This document shows, in pieces, positions 1-8,890 of a stretch of 64,000 nucleotides of DNA. A model generated the notes under the pieces. That model saw only the letters and a program-made list of their open reading frames with translations, was not told the DNA's origin and did not search any database. Both the position numbers and the translations under genes were made by a program. The stretch is from Cupriavidus sp. YR651 (GTDB lineage Bacteria; Pseudomonadota; Gammaproteobacteria; Burkholderiales; Burkholderiaceae). Location of the stretch: assembly GCF_900101625.1 (NCBI RefSeq), contig NZ_FMYZ01000001.1:215919-279918 (forward strand), in the 5' to 3' direction. Positions within the stretch are counted from its first letter, which is position 1, and the number at the start of each line of letters is the position of its first letter.

Positions 1-1511
1 ACCGCTTCCAGCAACCCCATGCCGACGAGGTGCGGGGATGCGCGCACCGACATGCGCTCCGGCATCGGCAAGCTGTTTCCGTTGACGTCCGTCAGCGCAT
101 AGATCGGCGTCTGCAGGGTGTAAGCCGTGCCATCCGGGTACTTGCCATCCGTGTTCCGGTATCCCGTGACCTTGAGCACGCCGTTGCGGCCGTCATAGGT
201 CTTGCCGGCATCGGTGACCAGCCCCTGCCAGATCCGCCCGCCAAACCGGCGGTCAACGGTCACGCCGCCACTGGCATCGGCATCGCCCGTCAGCACCACC
301 ATATTGGCGAGCGGCGTGTTCAGGGCCGGGCTGCTCTTGCCATTGTTCGTGTGACACTGGATGCAGGCGGCCTCCTGGAACTTCGGACCCGCCCGGCCGG
401 CCAGCGTGTTGAACAGCGTCGGGTTGCCCGCTTCCACGTGGGCGCCGGTCAGGAACGACGAGTGAAACAAGCGGCGGCCTTCCACAAACGGCTGAATATT
501 CCGGCCGGCGATATTGGGCGACACCTGCAGCAACTGCATCTCGGGCTCGTTGGAGGTGTCCTCGTGCAGCGTCATCATCGCGCCACCAGCAAGGGCCTCG
601 GACGGCAGCAGCTTCGTATCCCACGGAATCGCGGCCGCATCGCAACACCCGCCGCGGAACCACGGCTGCACGCCGGTCGTACCGACCTTGTAGGTGATGA
701 CGTCGGCGTAGTAGTTGAAGCGACCCAGCGCGTTCCCCTGCTTGCCTGCCAGGAAGATGCCGAGTTCGAACTCGACCAGGTCGCCAGCCCTGAGCCCGCG
801 ATTCAGGCGAGGCAGCGTCGTGATCTGCTTGACGAGCACGAATTCCCCGTCCTGCGGCGGCACGTTGAGATCGGTGTCGTAGTTGCTGTCCGGGTCTTCG
901 CCCAGACTGCCGTAGTTGGCGATCGGCGTCTTCAGGTCCTGGCCGTCGCGCAGCATGCCGACCGGCAAGCGCTTCATGCCACCGTTATCGCCGTAGAGCG
1001 CCACGGCGGTCGGCCCGGCCGGATCGCCATCGCGACGTCCGATAAACCCGAAGCGGAAATTGGTGCCATACATCCACCATTGCGGCTTGACGACCAGCGT
1101 CAGTATCCGGTCCGCCGCATTGGAGGGCGAAGCATTCTCGTAGATCGTAATCTCGTGCGTTCGCCGTTCGAAATAGTGAGGAGCGAATATGCCGTACAGA
1201 TCCCCACCGACATTCGTACCGGTTTCCGACTGCTCGCGGGCATGCCGGTCGCGAACGCGTCCACCGACGCGCGTCACCATCGTGCCGTCCGGTAGCGTGT
1301 ATTGGGTCGACGGCTCGATCTCCGACCAACTCAGCGGCGCATACTCGCCGGGCGTCTGCGGAGCACCGCCCCCCGGTGGGCCGGCATCTCCGCCCGGACG
1401 ATCGCCACCACCTCCACCGCACGCGGCAAGGACGCATAGCGCGACCATATTTCCCAACACGGCGCCCCGGCAGCGCCTAAATCGCCGGATGAATTTCCCT
1501 GAAAAATTCAA
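1..1511 (-). CDS. Di-heme oxidoreductase-like lipoprotein (partial, runs off window start)
   Basis: The minus strand reads a long open frame that leaves the window at base 1. It contains one c-type heme motif, CIQCH (around base 350), followed by TNNGKSSPALNTPLANM. The frame ends at the window edge in PERMSVRASPHLVGMGLLEA, typical of the COG3488/DUF1111 di-heme 'thiol oxidoreductase' family, whose second heme site would lie outside the window. The N-terminus has a hydrophobic stretch ending in the lipobox LAAC followed by glycines, so export and lipid anchoring are likely. The start is uncertain. ATG 1448 gives a very short signal (MVALCVLAAC), while TTG 1511 or GTG 1514 add an arginine-rich n-region. 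Members are thought to be periplasmic electron-transfer or peroxidase-like proteins; the substrate is unknown. The family call is fairly sure. Confidence 0.75.
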   Translation of the reverse strand, partial: MNFSGKFIRRFRRCRGAVLGNMVALCVLAACGGGGGDRPGGDAGPPGGGAPQTPGEYAPLSWSEIEPSTQYTLPDGTMVTRVGGRVRDRHAREQSETGTNVGGDLYGIFAPHYFERRTHEITIYENASPSNAADRILTLVVKPQWWMYGTNFRFGFIGRRDGDPAGPTAVALYGDNGGMKRLPVGMLRDGQDLKTPIANYGSLGEDPDSNYDTDLNVPPQDGEFVLVKQITTLPRLNRGLRAGDLVEFELGIFLAGKQGNALGRFNYYADVITYKVGTTGVQPWFRGGCCDAAAIPWDTKLLPSEALAGGAMMTLHEDTSNEPEMQLLQVSPNIAGRNIQPFVEGRRLFHSSFLTGAHVEAGNPTLFNTLAGRAGPKFQEAACIQCHTNNGKSSPALNTPLANMVVLTGDADASGGVTVDRRFGGRIWQGLVTDAGKTYDGRNGVLKVTGYRNTDGKYPDGTAYTLQTPIYALTDVNGNSLPMPERMSVRASPHLVGMGLLEA

Positions 1512-1917
1512 CACGATATTGACCCATTTTTTATGCAGCGTTTATTTTTGGTTTATCCATTTGAAATCAGGGCGCGCGATGCTTTTCCGCATTGACGCGC
1601 GCACGCTGATTCAGGCACGGCCATCGGAATGCCGCGACTGCAGGATGGCGCCCTTCTCTCTGTGGAGATCGGGCGGTCAGTCTTTTTATGGTGCGGGAAG
1701 ATAATCGATTTGCTCGCGCGCGGGAGCCAGCGATTATTGGACGCAGCGTTCGGAAATCCTGAACGATGGTGGTGACTCGTCTTGCACAGCGTGGAGAGCG
1801 GCAACCTGGTCCGCTATCACTCATTCATGCGGCCGCGTGAATACGCTCAACTATTGATAAGTTGTGGCGCATTCCCCACGGACGCCATGACCTGCCTTTT
1901 TCATTTAACTCGGATCT
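1512..1917. other. Intergenic region, no gene recognised
   Basis: About 400 bases lie between the di-heme lipoprotein start and the terminator of the gamma-glutamyltransferase gene. Both flanking genes are on the minus strand, so this should hold the lipoprotein promoter. The short frames here (80 to 90 codons, minus strand, 1553 to 1824) have no recognisable protein character and no ribosome binding site that convinces me. Confidence 0.5.
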
Positions 1918-1920
1918 GAT

Positions 1921-1954
1921 AAAAGGCGGCCGCCCCGGAGAGCGGACCGCCTTT
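1921..1954 (-). terminator. Rho-independent terminator after ggt
   Basis: Read on the minus strand, AAAGGCGG (1954-1947) pairs with CCGCCTTT (1929-1922) and is followed by a short T run. It sits a few bases beyond the ggt stop codon. Confidence 0.75.
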
Positions 1955-1958
1955 CCGG

Positions 1959-3554
1959 TCAGAACCCCACCGCCTGCCCATCGCGCCGCGAATCGGACGC
2001 GGCGACATAGCCGTGCGGCGCCTTGTAGATCAGTTGCGCGGAGCCGAATTCCAGGCTGTCGCGCGGCGCCACTTCCACGCGGTGACCGCGCTCGCGCAGC
2101 GTTGCCACCACGTCCGGAGGCAGGTGCGCCTCCACGTTGACCACAGGGCCGGCTTCCACGCGGAAGCGCGGGGCATCGCTCATGGCCTGCGGGTTTTGTC
2201 CGAAAGCCGCCAGCCGCGCCATCATCTGCACATGGCCCTGCGCCTGCATGGACCCGCCCATTACGCCGAAGGCCATCACCGGCGCGCCATTGCGCGTGAC
2301 AAAGCCCGGGATGATCGTATGCATCGGCTGCTTGCCCGGCGCCACGCAATTGGCATGACCCGGCTTCAGGTTGAAGCCTTCGCCACGGTTATGCAGCGAG
2401 ATACCGGTGCCCGGCACTACCACGCCCGAGCCAAAGCCACGATAGTTGGACTGGATGAACGACACCATCGACCCCGCCGCGTCGGCAGCCGCCAGGTACA
2501 CGGTGCCGCCGGTCTTCGGCGTACCGGCCGATGGCGTGCCTGCGCGCTTGAGGTCGATCAACGCGGCACGCTCGGCCAGGTAAGCCGGATCGAGGAACGC
2601 GGCGGGCGCATGCTGCATCGTCGCCGGGTCCGCTACGTGCCGGTGCAGATCGGCAAAGGCCAGCTTCATGGCCTCGATGCTCACGTGATAGAAGTCCGGG
2701 CTGTCTACGCCCATGCCCTCGAGGTCGAAGCGATCCAGGATGCCCAGGCCAATCAGCGCGGCAATGCCCTGGCCGTTCGGCGGGATCTCGTGCAGCGTGT
2801 AGCCACGGAAATCCTGCTGGATCGGTTCCACCCACGACGGCGTGTGCGTGGCCAGATCGTCGCCACGGATGGCACCGCCGGTTTCCTCCGCGAATGCCAC
2901 GATGCGCGCGGCCAGTTCGCCCTTGTAGAAGCTCTCGCCGTCGCTCTCGGCGATCTTCTTCAGCGTGGCCGCCTGCGCCGGAAAACTCCACCGCTCGCCA
3001 GCTTGCGGCGCGCGGCCATCGCGCAGGAAAGCCTGGGCAAAGCCCGGTTGATCGCGCAGCACCGGCACCTGAGCGGCCCACTGGCGGGCGATCTGCGGCG
3101 ACACTGCAAAGCCTTGCTCCGCGTACTCGATCGCCGGCGCAAACAGCCGCGCAAACGGCAACTTGCCGAAGCGTGCCGACAACGCCTTCCAGCCCACCAC
3201 CTGGCCCGGCACGGTCACCGTATCCCAGCCTACGGACGGCATGCGCTCGCGGCCCGCGAAGTATTCCGGCGTCCAGCGTGCCGGCGCGCGGCCGCTGGAG
3301 TTCAGCCCGTAGAGCCGCCCTTCATGCCAGACCAGCGCGAACATGTCCCCGCCGATGCCGTTCATGACGGGCTCCACCACTGTCAGCGCAATGGCACTGG
3401 CAATGGCGCTGTCGATGGCGTTGCCACCTTCGTACAACATGCGCAGGCCAGCCTGTGCGGCCAGCGGCTGGCTGGTGCTGACGGCGTTGGCGGCCAGCAG
3501 CGGCATTTTCTGGGAGGGATACGGGAAGGACCAGTCGAAGGGCAACATGGGCAA
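1959..3554 (-). CDS. ggt: Gamma-glutamyltransferase family protein (Ntn hydrolase)
   Basis: 531 residues, matching the G_glu_transpept family over its whole length. N-terminal signatures EGGNAIDSAIASA and GIGGDMFALVW are present. The autocleavage site that yields the nucleophilic threonine of the small subunit fits KTGGTVYLAAAD, with Thr at about residue 351. Downstream FGSGVVVPGTGISLHNRGEGF and FGVMGGSMQAQGHVQ are the usual small-subunit motifs. There is no clear signal peptide (MPMLPFDWSFPYPSQKM), so this looks like a YwrD-type cytosolic member rather than the secreted glutathione enzyme. It lies 61 bp downstream of a Bug binding protein and, further up, a GABA aminotransferase, which suggests use of a gamma-glutamyl or related amide compound. 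The natural substrate is not determined by the sequence. Confidence 0.88.
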   Translation of the reverse strand: MPMLPFDWSFPYPSQKMPLLAANAVSTSQPLAAQAGLRMLYEGGNAIDSAIASAIALTVVEPVMNGIGGDMFALVWHEGRLYGLNSSGRAPARWTPEYFAGRERMPSVGWDTVTVPGQVVGWKALSARFGKLPFARLFAPAIEYAEQGFAVSPQIARQWAAQVPVLRDQPGFAQAFLRDGRAPQAGERWSFPAQAATLKKIAESDGESFYKGELAARIVAFAEETGGAIRGDDLATHTPSWVEPIQQDFRGYTLHEIPPNGQGIAALIGLGILDRFDLEGMGVDSPDFYHVSIEAMKLAFADLHRHVADPATMQHAPAAFLDPAYLAERAALIDLKRAGTPSAGTPKTGGTVYLAAADAAGSMVSFIQSNYRGFGSGVVVPGTGISLHNRGEGFNLKPGHANCVAPGKQPMHTIIPGFVTRNGAPVMAFGVMGGSMQAQGHVQMMARLAAFGQNPQAMSDAPRFRVEAGPVVNVEAHLPPDVVATLRERGHRVEVAPRDSLEFGSAQLIYKAPHGYVAASDSRRDGQAVGF

Positions 3555-3615
3555 GATCGGTTCGGAAAAAGTGAAGTGGCGCCCCGGACGGCGCCACGGG
3601 ATTGCGATATGCCGC

Positions 3616-4593
3616 TTATTGCAGGGCCACGCCGGATTGTTTGACGAGCTTCTCGGTGCGCGGAATCTCCGCGTTGATCATGGCGGTGAAATCGCCGACG
3701 CTGCCGCCGCGCGGCTCGGCACCGGTAACGGCCAGCTTCTCGCGGAAGTCCGGCGTGGTCAGCAGCTTGTTGATCGACACATTGAGCTTGTTGACCACAT
3801 CGGCCGGCGTGCCCTTGGGCGCGACGATGCCATACCACGGGGCGATATCGAAACCTGCATAGCCTTGCTCGGCGATGGTCGGGATCTCGGGCGCCTGCGG
3901 CGAACGCTTCGCGGTGGACATGCCCAGCGCGCGCAGCTTGCCGGACTTCACAAACGGCAGACCGGTCATGATGGTGTCGAAGTACATCGACACCTGGCCC
4001 GACAGCAGCGCGGGAATCGCTTCGCCAGCGCCCTTGTATGGCACGTGAACGATGTCGATGCCCGCCACGGCCTTCAGCATTTCACCGGCGATATGCGACG
4101 TGGTGCCCGTGCCGAACGATGCATAGCTCAGCTTGCCCGGATTGGCCTTGGCATAGGCCACCATCTCCGGCAGCGTCTTGAACGGCAGTGACGGGCTGGA
4201 AAGCAGGATGTTCGGCGTGATCGCCACCACCGCAACCTTCTCGAACGCGTCCGGATCGTAGCTCAGCTTCTTGTACAGGAACCGGTTGGTCACCATCGAC
4301 GCCGGCCCGGACATCAGCAGCGTATAGCCATCGCCCGGCGCCCGCGCGGCGGCTTCACTGCCGATCATGGCGGCCGCGCCGGGGCGGTTTTCCACCACGA
4401 AGCTCTGGCCGAACTCCTTGCCCAGACCCGCGCCCAGCTGACGCGTGATCAGATCGGTGGCGGAGCCCGCCTGGAATGGCACCACGATGCGCACCGGCTG
4501 CGTGGGCCAGTCGCGCGGACCTTGCGCCGACGCCAGCGACGACGCGGCTAGCATGGTGATGGAAAGTAGTGCCCGGAAAGAAGAGAAACGCAT
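3616..4593 (-). CDS. Bug-family tripartite tricarboxylate transporter substrate-binding protein
   Basis: 325 residues from ATG 4593, chosen because it begins a good Sec signal peptide (MRFSSFRALLSITMLAASSLASAQ); an upstream in-frame ATG at 4683 would bury it. The mature part starts WPTQPVRIVVPFQAGSATD and contains GQSFVVENRPGAA and DGYTLLMSGPAS, hallmark TctC/Bug motifs. Such proteins bind carboxylates or amides in the periplasm for a TctAB membrane partner or act as sensors. No tctA/tctB gene lies nearby, as is common for the expanded Bug sets of Burkholderiales. Located between gabT and ggt, it probably delivers the substrate of those enzymes (inference). Confidence 0.9.
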   Translation of the reverse strand: MRFSSFRALLSITMLAASSLASAQGPRDWPTQPVRIVVPFQAGSATDLITRQLGAGLGKEFGQSFVVENRPGAAAMIGSEAAARAPGDGYTLLMSGPASMVTNRFLYKKLSYDPDAFEKVAVVAITPNILLSSPSLPFKTLPEMVAYAKANPGKLSYASFGTGTTSHIAGEMLKAVAGIDIVHVPYKGAGEAIPALLSGQVSMYFDTIMTGLPFVKSGKLRALGMSTAKRSPQAPEIPTIAEQGYAGFDIAPWYGIVAPKGTPADVVNKLNVSINKLLTTPDFREKLAVTGAEPRGGSVGDFTAMINAEIPRTEKLVKQSGVALQ

Positions 4594-4861
4594 GTCTGTA
4601 CCCTCGTTGTTTCGAATGATGGCCAGCCCCGCTGACTGCCGGGAATGGCCCTCTTTCGTCCGCAATATGCGTGCCACTGGCATTGCGGCGTCTTCGACGC
4701 GAACCCCTTCCGCCCCCTTCGATACCGCGAAGTTTGCGTGGATGACGCACCGGATTGGTTATGGTGTGGCCGGTGCGTGCGGGGCCGGTCGTGTCTCCTG
4801 GTGCCGGAGCACCGTCAAGGTGCCCGGCAATCTCCTGGTGGTTGCGTGTAGCGTGGCCCGC

Positions 4862-6133
4862 TTATTCGGCCAGCGCCTGCGCCAGCACGGCCAGTGCGGC
4901 GTCGAACTGGGCTTGCGGAACCGTCAGCGGATAGAGGAAGCGGATCACGTTGCCGTGGGTGCCGCAGGTCAGCAGCACCAGCCCGGCTTCCAGCGCGCGG
5001 CTCTGCACGCGCTTCGCGTGGTCGGCACTGGGCGCCCCGGTGGCGGGATCACGGAATTCGGCCGCGATCATCGACCCCAGGCCACGGACTTCGGCCAGCG
5101 CGGGACACTGCTTGCGCAGGCCATCCAGGTGTTGCCGCAGTTGCGCGCCCAGCGCCTCGGCGCGTTCGCACAGTTGCTCTTCGGCGATGGTGTCGATGAC
5201 GGCGTGCGCGGCCGCCACGGCCAGCGGGTTGCCGGCATACGTGCCGCCCAGGCCGCCCGGCAGCGGCGCGTCCATGATCGCGGCGCGGCCGCACACCGCG
5301 GACAGCGGCATGCCGCCGGCCAGGCTCTTGGCCATCGTGATCAGGTCGACTTCCACGTCGTAGTGCGACATCGCGAACAGCTTGCCGGTGCGGCCGAATC
5401 CGGTCTGCACTTCATCGGCGATCATCACGATGCCGTGCTTGTCGCAGATGGCGCGCAGGCCGCGCATGAAGTCCGCCGGCGCGGGCTGGAAGCCGCCCTC
5501 GCCCTGCACCGGCTCGACGATGATCGCGGCCACGCGTTGCGGGTCGATATCGGACTTGAACAGGTTGTCCAGCGCGTACAGCGCCTGTTCGGTGGTGACG
5601 CCGTGCGACGCGCTCGGGAACGGCGCGTGATAGATGTCCGACGGGAACGGACCGAAGCCCACCTTGTACGGCACCACCTTGCCCGTCAGCGCCATGCCCA
5701 GCAGCGTGCGGCCATGGAACGCGCCCGAGAACGCGATCACGCCGGCGCGGCCGGTATGGGCGCGCGCGATCTTAATGGCGTTCTCCACGGCCTCCGCGCC
5801 CGTCGTGAACAGCGCGGTCTTGTTCAGGCCCTTGATGGGCACCAGCCCGTTGATGCGCTCCGCCAGCGACACATAGCTCTGGTACGGCACCACCTGGTAG
5901 CAGGTGTGGGTAAAGCGTTCGAGCTGCGCCGCGATGGCCTGCATGATGCGCGGGTGGCGATGGCCGGTGTTGAGCACGGCGATGCCGGCGGCGAAGTCGG
6001 TATAGGCACGGCCTTCCACATCCCACAGCGTCGCGTTTTCGGCCCGGTCCGCGTAGAAGTCGCACATCACGCCGACACCGCGTGGCGTGGCAAGGGAACG
6101 GCGTTGATTCAGTTCGATGTTTTTCATGATCAT
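4862..6133 (-). CDS. gabT: 4-aminobutyrate aminotransferase (class III PLP aminotransferase)
   Basis: 423 residues, full length for GabT. It transfers the amino group of GABA to 2-oxoglutarate, giving succinate semialdehyde and glutamate. Visible motifs are GTGAEAVENAIKIARAHTGR-type cofactor binding (TTGAEAVENAIK), FHGRTLLGMALTGK, IIVEPVQGEGGF, the IADEVQTGFGRTG motif carrying the PLP-pyridine aspartate (about D240), and the Schiff-base lysine in TMAKSLAGG (about K269). Start is ATG 6133 or ATG 6127 two codons later. It is transcribed divergently from a MocR/GabR-type regulator 137 bp away, the classic arrangement for GABA-induced gabT. No gabD is visible in the window. Related omega-amino acids are alternative substrates. 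Confidence 0.9.
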   Translation of the reverse strand: MIMKNIELNQRRSLATPRGVGVMCDFYADRAENATLWDVEGRAYTDFAAGIAVLNTGHRHPRIMQAIAAQLERFTHTCYQVVPYQSYVSLAERINGLVPIKGLNKTALFTTGAEAVENAIKIARAHTGRAGVIAFSGAFHGRTLLGMALTGKVVPYKVGFGPFPSDIYHAPFPSASHGVTTEQALYALDNLFKSDIDPQRVAAIIVEPVQGEGGFQPAPADFMRGLRAICDKHGIVMIADEVQTGFGRTGKLFAMSHYDVEVDLITMAKSLAGGMPLSAVCGRAAIMDAPLPGGLGGTYAGNPLAVAAAHAVIDTIAEEQLCERAEALGAQLRQHLDGLRKQCPALAEVRGLGSMIAAEFRDPATGAPSADHAKRVQSRALEAGLVLLTCGTHGNVIRFLYPLTVPQAQFDAALAVLAQALAE

Positions 6134-6231
6134 GGAGCGGTGATGGCAGGTCGGCGCCTGGACGACACGACGTACGGACGACTCGCTGGCGATTGCACAG
6201 CGATGTCGTGCATTTCAATCAGATTTGGCCC

Positions 6232-6260
6232 TACAATCCAGCGCCACTTTCATAAATCCA
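6232..6260. promoter_or_regulatory. Candidate MocR/GabR operator between gabT and its regulator
   Basis: The hexamer AATCCA occurs at 6235-6240 and again at 6255-6260, a 20-bp direct spacing equal to two helical turns. A -10-like TACAAT (6232-6237) for the rightward regulator gene overlaps the first copy. MocR/GabR proteins of known systems bind paired direct repeats in the divergent spacer, so this is a plausible site, but the motif itself is short. Confidence 0.4.
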
Positions 6261-6270
6261 ATGGTGCCAA

Positions 6271-7806
6271 TTGAAGTCGATCTGCGGTGACCTCCTGCTC
6301 CAGCGCCTGGGCCCCGAGGGGCTCGGGGCCTTCGGCAAGCCCCTGAACCGGGGGCTCTACGAGTGCATTCGCGGCGCCATCCTCGATGGCAGCCTGCCAC
6401 GGGCCACGCGGCTGCCGCCGCAGCGCGACCTGGCCGCCGAACTCGGGCTGTCGCGCAATACGGTGATGTACGCGTATGAACAGCTACTGGCCGAAGGCTA
6501 CCTGCGCGCCCGCACGGGCAGTGGCACCTTTGTGGCCGACACGGCACCGGAAAGCTATCTGAACGCCACAGCGGCAGCGATCACCGACGCGGGCCCGCGG
6601 GCGATGCCCGGCCTTTCGCCACGCGGCCAGCAACTGCTGGCCAATGCGTCGGCCTCGCCCACGCAATGGGGCGCCTTCATGCCGGGCGTGCCGGATCTGC
6701 GGCGGTTTCCGCATCGGCGCTATGCCCAGATCTCCGCACGCCTCTGGCGCCAGCCGCCACCGGAATGGCTCAGCTATGGCCACGGCGGCGGCCTGCCCGC
6801 CTTGCGCGAGGCCGTGGCGGCACATCTGCGCGTGGCGCGGTCGGTGCGGTGCGATGCCGAACAGGTGCTGATCACCGAGGGCATCCACCAGGCCATCGAC
6901 CTGGTGGTCCGCCTGCTGGGGTCGACCGGCGATCAGGCATGGGTGGAAGAACCGAGCTACTGGGGCATTCGCGGCGTGCTGCAAGTCAGCGATATCGGCA
7001 TGGTGCCGATGCCCGTGGACGATGAAGGGCTGACGCTGCCGGAGGCCGACGCGGGCCGCCTGTCCGGACGAACGGAGCCGGCGCCGCGCTTCATCTTCGT
7101 CACGCCGTCGCACCAGTATCCGTTGGGTGCGGTGATGAGCCTGAAGCGCCGGCGTGCGCTGCTGGAGTTCGCGCGCCAGCACGGCAGCTGGATCGTCGAG
7201 GACGACTACGACAGCGAGTTCCGCTTTTCCGGGCAGCCGATTCCGTCGCTGCAAGGGATGGAAGCCGACGCGCCCGTCATCTACATCGGCACGTTCAGCA
7301 AGACGCTGTATCCGGGCTTGCGCATGGGCTACCTCGTGCTGCCACGCGAGCTGGCCGGCGCGTTCCAGACCGCCCATGCCGAGCTCTATCGCGCGGGCCA
7401 TCTGATGACGCAGGCCACCGTCGCCGAGTTCATGCAGGCCGGCGACTATGCCGCGCATATCCGCCGCATGCGGCCGCTCTACGCGCGGCGGCGGGCCGTG
7501 CTGGCCGCGCTGATCGAGCGCTACCTGGGGCCCGGCGCGCTGAATGCGCAAGGCAGCAATGCCGGATTGCATCTGGTGCTGCGCCTGCCCGACGATGCCG
7601 ACGACGTGGCAATCACTGCAGCCGCGCGCGCAAAGGGCATCATGGTGCGGCCGCTGTCGCGGTACTACCTGGGCACGCCGGCGCAGAGGGGACTTCTGCT
7701 CGGGTACGCATGCGTGCCCGAGGAAGACATCGGCCCGGCGTTCGATGTGTTGCTGGGATGCCTGGGGGAATGCGGCCACGCTGCGCACGTAGCGCGCATC
7801 GGCTGA
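6271..7806 (+). CDS. MocR/GabR-type transcriptional regulator (GntR wHTH fused to aminotransferase fold)
   Basis: 511 residues beginning at TTG 6271. Residues about 20 to 90 form a GntR winged helix (LPPQRDLAAELGLSRNTVMYAYEQLL region, ending RARTGSGTFV). The rest is a fold-type I aminotransferase domain with EEPSYWGIRGVLQ, TPSHQYPLGAVMSLKRR, EDDYDSEFRF and a PLP-lysine motif GTFSKTLYPGLRMGY. These are the features of GabR/TauR/PdxR regulators. Divergent from gabT, so it most likely senses GABA through PLP and activates gabT-Bug-ggt; that link is inferred from position. No ATG in frame nearby gives the complete winged helix, which supports the TTG start. Confidence 0.88.
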   Translation: MKSICGDLLLQRLGPEGLGAFGKPLNRGLYECIRGAILDGSLPRATRLPPQRDLAAELGLSRNTVMYAYEQLLAEGYLRARTGSGTFVADTAPESYLNATAAAITDAGPRAMPGLSPRGQQLLANASASPTQWGAFMPGVPDLRRFPHRRYAQISARLWRQPPPEWLSYGHGGGLPALREAVAAHLRVARSVRCDAEQVLITEGIHQAIDLVVRLLGSTGDQAWVEEPSYWGIRGVLQVSDIGMVPMPVDDEGLTLPEADAGRLSGRTEPAPRFIFVTPSHQYPLGAVMSLKRRRALLEFARQHGSWIVEDDYDSEFRFSGQPIPSLQGMEADAPVIYIGTFSKTLYPGLRMGYLVLPRELAGAFQTAHAELYRAGHLMTQATVAEFMQAGDYAAHIRRMRPLYARRRAVLAALIERYLGPGALNAQGSNAGLHLVLRLPDDADDVAITAAARAKGIMVRPLSRYYLGTPAQRGLLLGYACVPEEDIGPAFDVLLGCLGECGHAAHVARIG

Positions 7807-7861
7807 TCATGCTCGTACGGCCGCCATCGGGCTTCCCCGACACCGGCCCGGGAAGAAACCG

Positions 7862-8854
7862 TTACTCCGGCTGAATGCCGGCGTCCTGGATGATCTTCGA
7901 CCAGCGACTGGCCTCCCCCTCGAAAAACTTCTTGTGCCCGGCCGGCGAGAGCCGGTCGTCGCCGACCACCATCACGCCGAGCGCTTCTTCACGCTGGATA
8001 AGCGCCGGATCCTTCAGTGCCGCCCGGAGGGCCGTGTTGATCTTTGCCAGCACGGCCGGCGGGGTCCCGCGCGGCGCGTAGAGACCGTGCCAGACGGTGA
8101 AGTTGAATCCCGTCAGCCCCGCTTCGTTGAGGGTTGGAATGCTTGCCAGCGCCGGCACCGGCGAGCGCTGGGCACTCGTCACGCCGTAGGCTTTCACCTT
8201 CTTGGCCTCGATCTGGGGCGTGCTGTTCGTGGCTTGCTCGCACATCAGGTCGACCTGGCCACCCATGATGTCGGACATGGCGGGGGCCGTCCCCTTGTAC
8301 GGCACAAAAGTCATGTTGCTCTTGAACGCGCTTTGCAGCATGAGGCCACAAAGATGGGATGCCGATCCCACGCCGGCATTGGCGAGGTTCAGCTTCCCGC
8401 CGTTCTCCGCAATGAATTTGCGGAGGTCCGGCAGCGCGTTCGGCGGAAGGCTGGGCCTGCCGATCAGGGTCGAAGGCGCCTCGTTGACCAGGCCGAGAAA
8501 TTCCAGGTCGGCAGTCTTGTAGCCGAGTTTCTTGTAGAGCGACGGGGCCGTCGCCAATCCGATGTGGTGTACCAGCAGCGTGTACCCATCCGGCGCGGCC
8601 CGGGCAACACGCGCCGTTCCGATCGTCCCGCCAGCGCCGGCCGTGTTCTCCACCACAACGGTCTGCCCCAGGGTCTTGCGCATGGCCTCCGCGACATCAC
8701 GCGCGATCTTGTCGCTCGGGCCACCGGCCACGAACGGGACAACCAATGTGACCGGCTTCTCCGGGTACTCCGCACTCGCCGAACCCGAAGCACAGAATGT
8801 CCCGGCCGCAATACAAAGCGTGACCGCACAGGATGCTGCTTGCTTGTTCAACAT
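7862..8854 (-). CDS. Bug-family tripartite tricarboxylate transporter substrate-binding protein
   Basis: 330 residues with a Sec signal peptide ending about ...ASGSASA. The mature protein starts YPEKPVTLVVPFVAGGPSDK and holds GQTVVVENTAGAGG and DGYTLLVHHIG, the TctC/Bug pattern. It lies 36 bp downstream of a D-tartrate dehydratase gene on the same strand and is probably cotranscribed with it, so a hydroxydicarboxylate such as tartrate is a reasonable ligand. No TctA or TctB membrane component is nearby. Confidence 0.9.
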   Translation of the reverse strand: MLNKQAASCAVTLCIAAGTFCASGSASAEYPEKPVTLVVPFVAGGPSDKIARDVAEAMRKTLGQTVVVENTAGAGGTIGTARVARAAPDGYTLLVHHIGLATAPSLYKKLGYKTADLEFLGLVNEAPSTLIGRPSLPPNALPDLRKFIAENGGKLNLANAGVGSASHLCGLMLQSAFKSNMTFVPYKGTAPAMSDIMGGQVDLMCEQATNSTPQIEAKKVKAYGVTSAQRSPVPALASIPTLNEAGLTGFNFTVWHGLYAPRGTPPAVLAKINTALRAALKDPALIQREEALGVMVVGDDRLSPAGHKKFFEGEASRWSKIIQDAGIQPE

Positions 8855-8890
8855 GGTTGTCTCCGTTGTGGTTTTTGACGTTCGCCAGCC

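Noticed and set aside
1553..1824. Two short minus-strand frames between the di-heme lipoprotein and ggt
   Set aside because: No similarity, no clear ribosome site and no operon partner; probably chance frames in GC-rich DNA.
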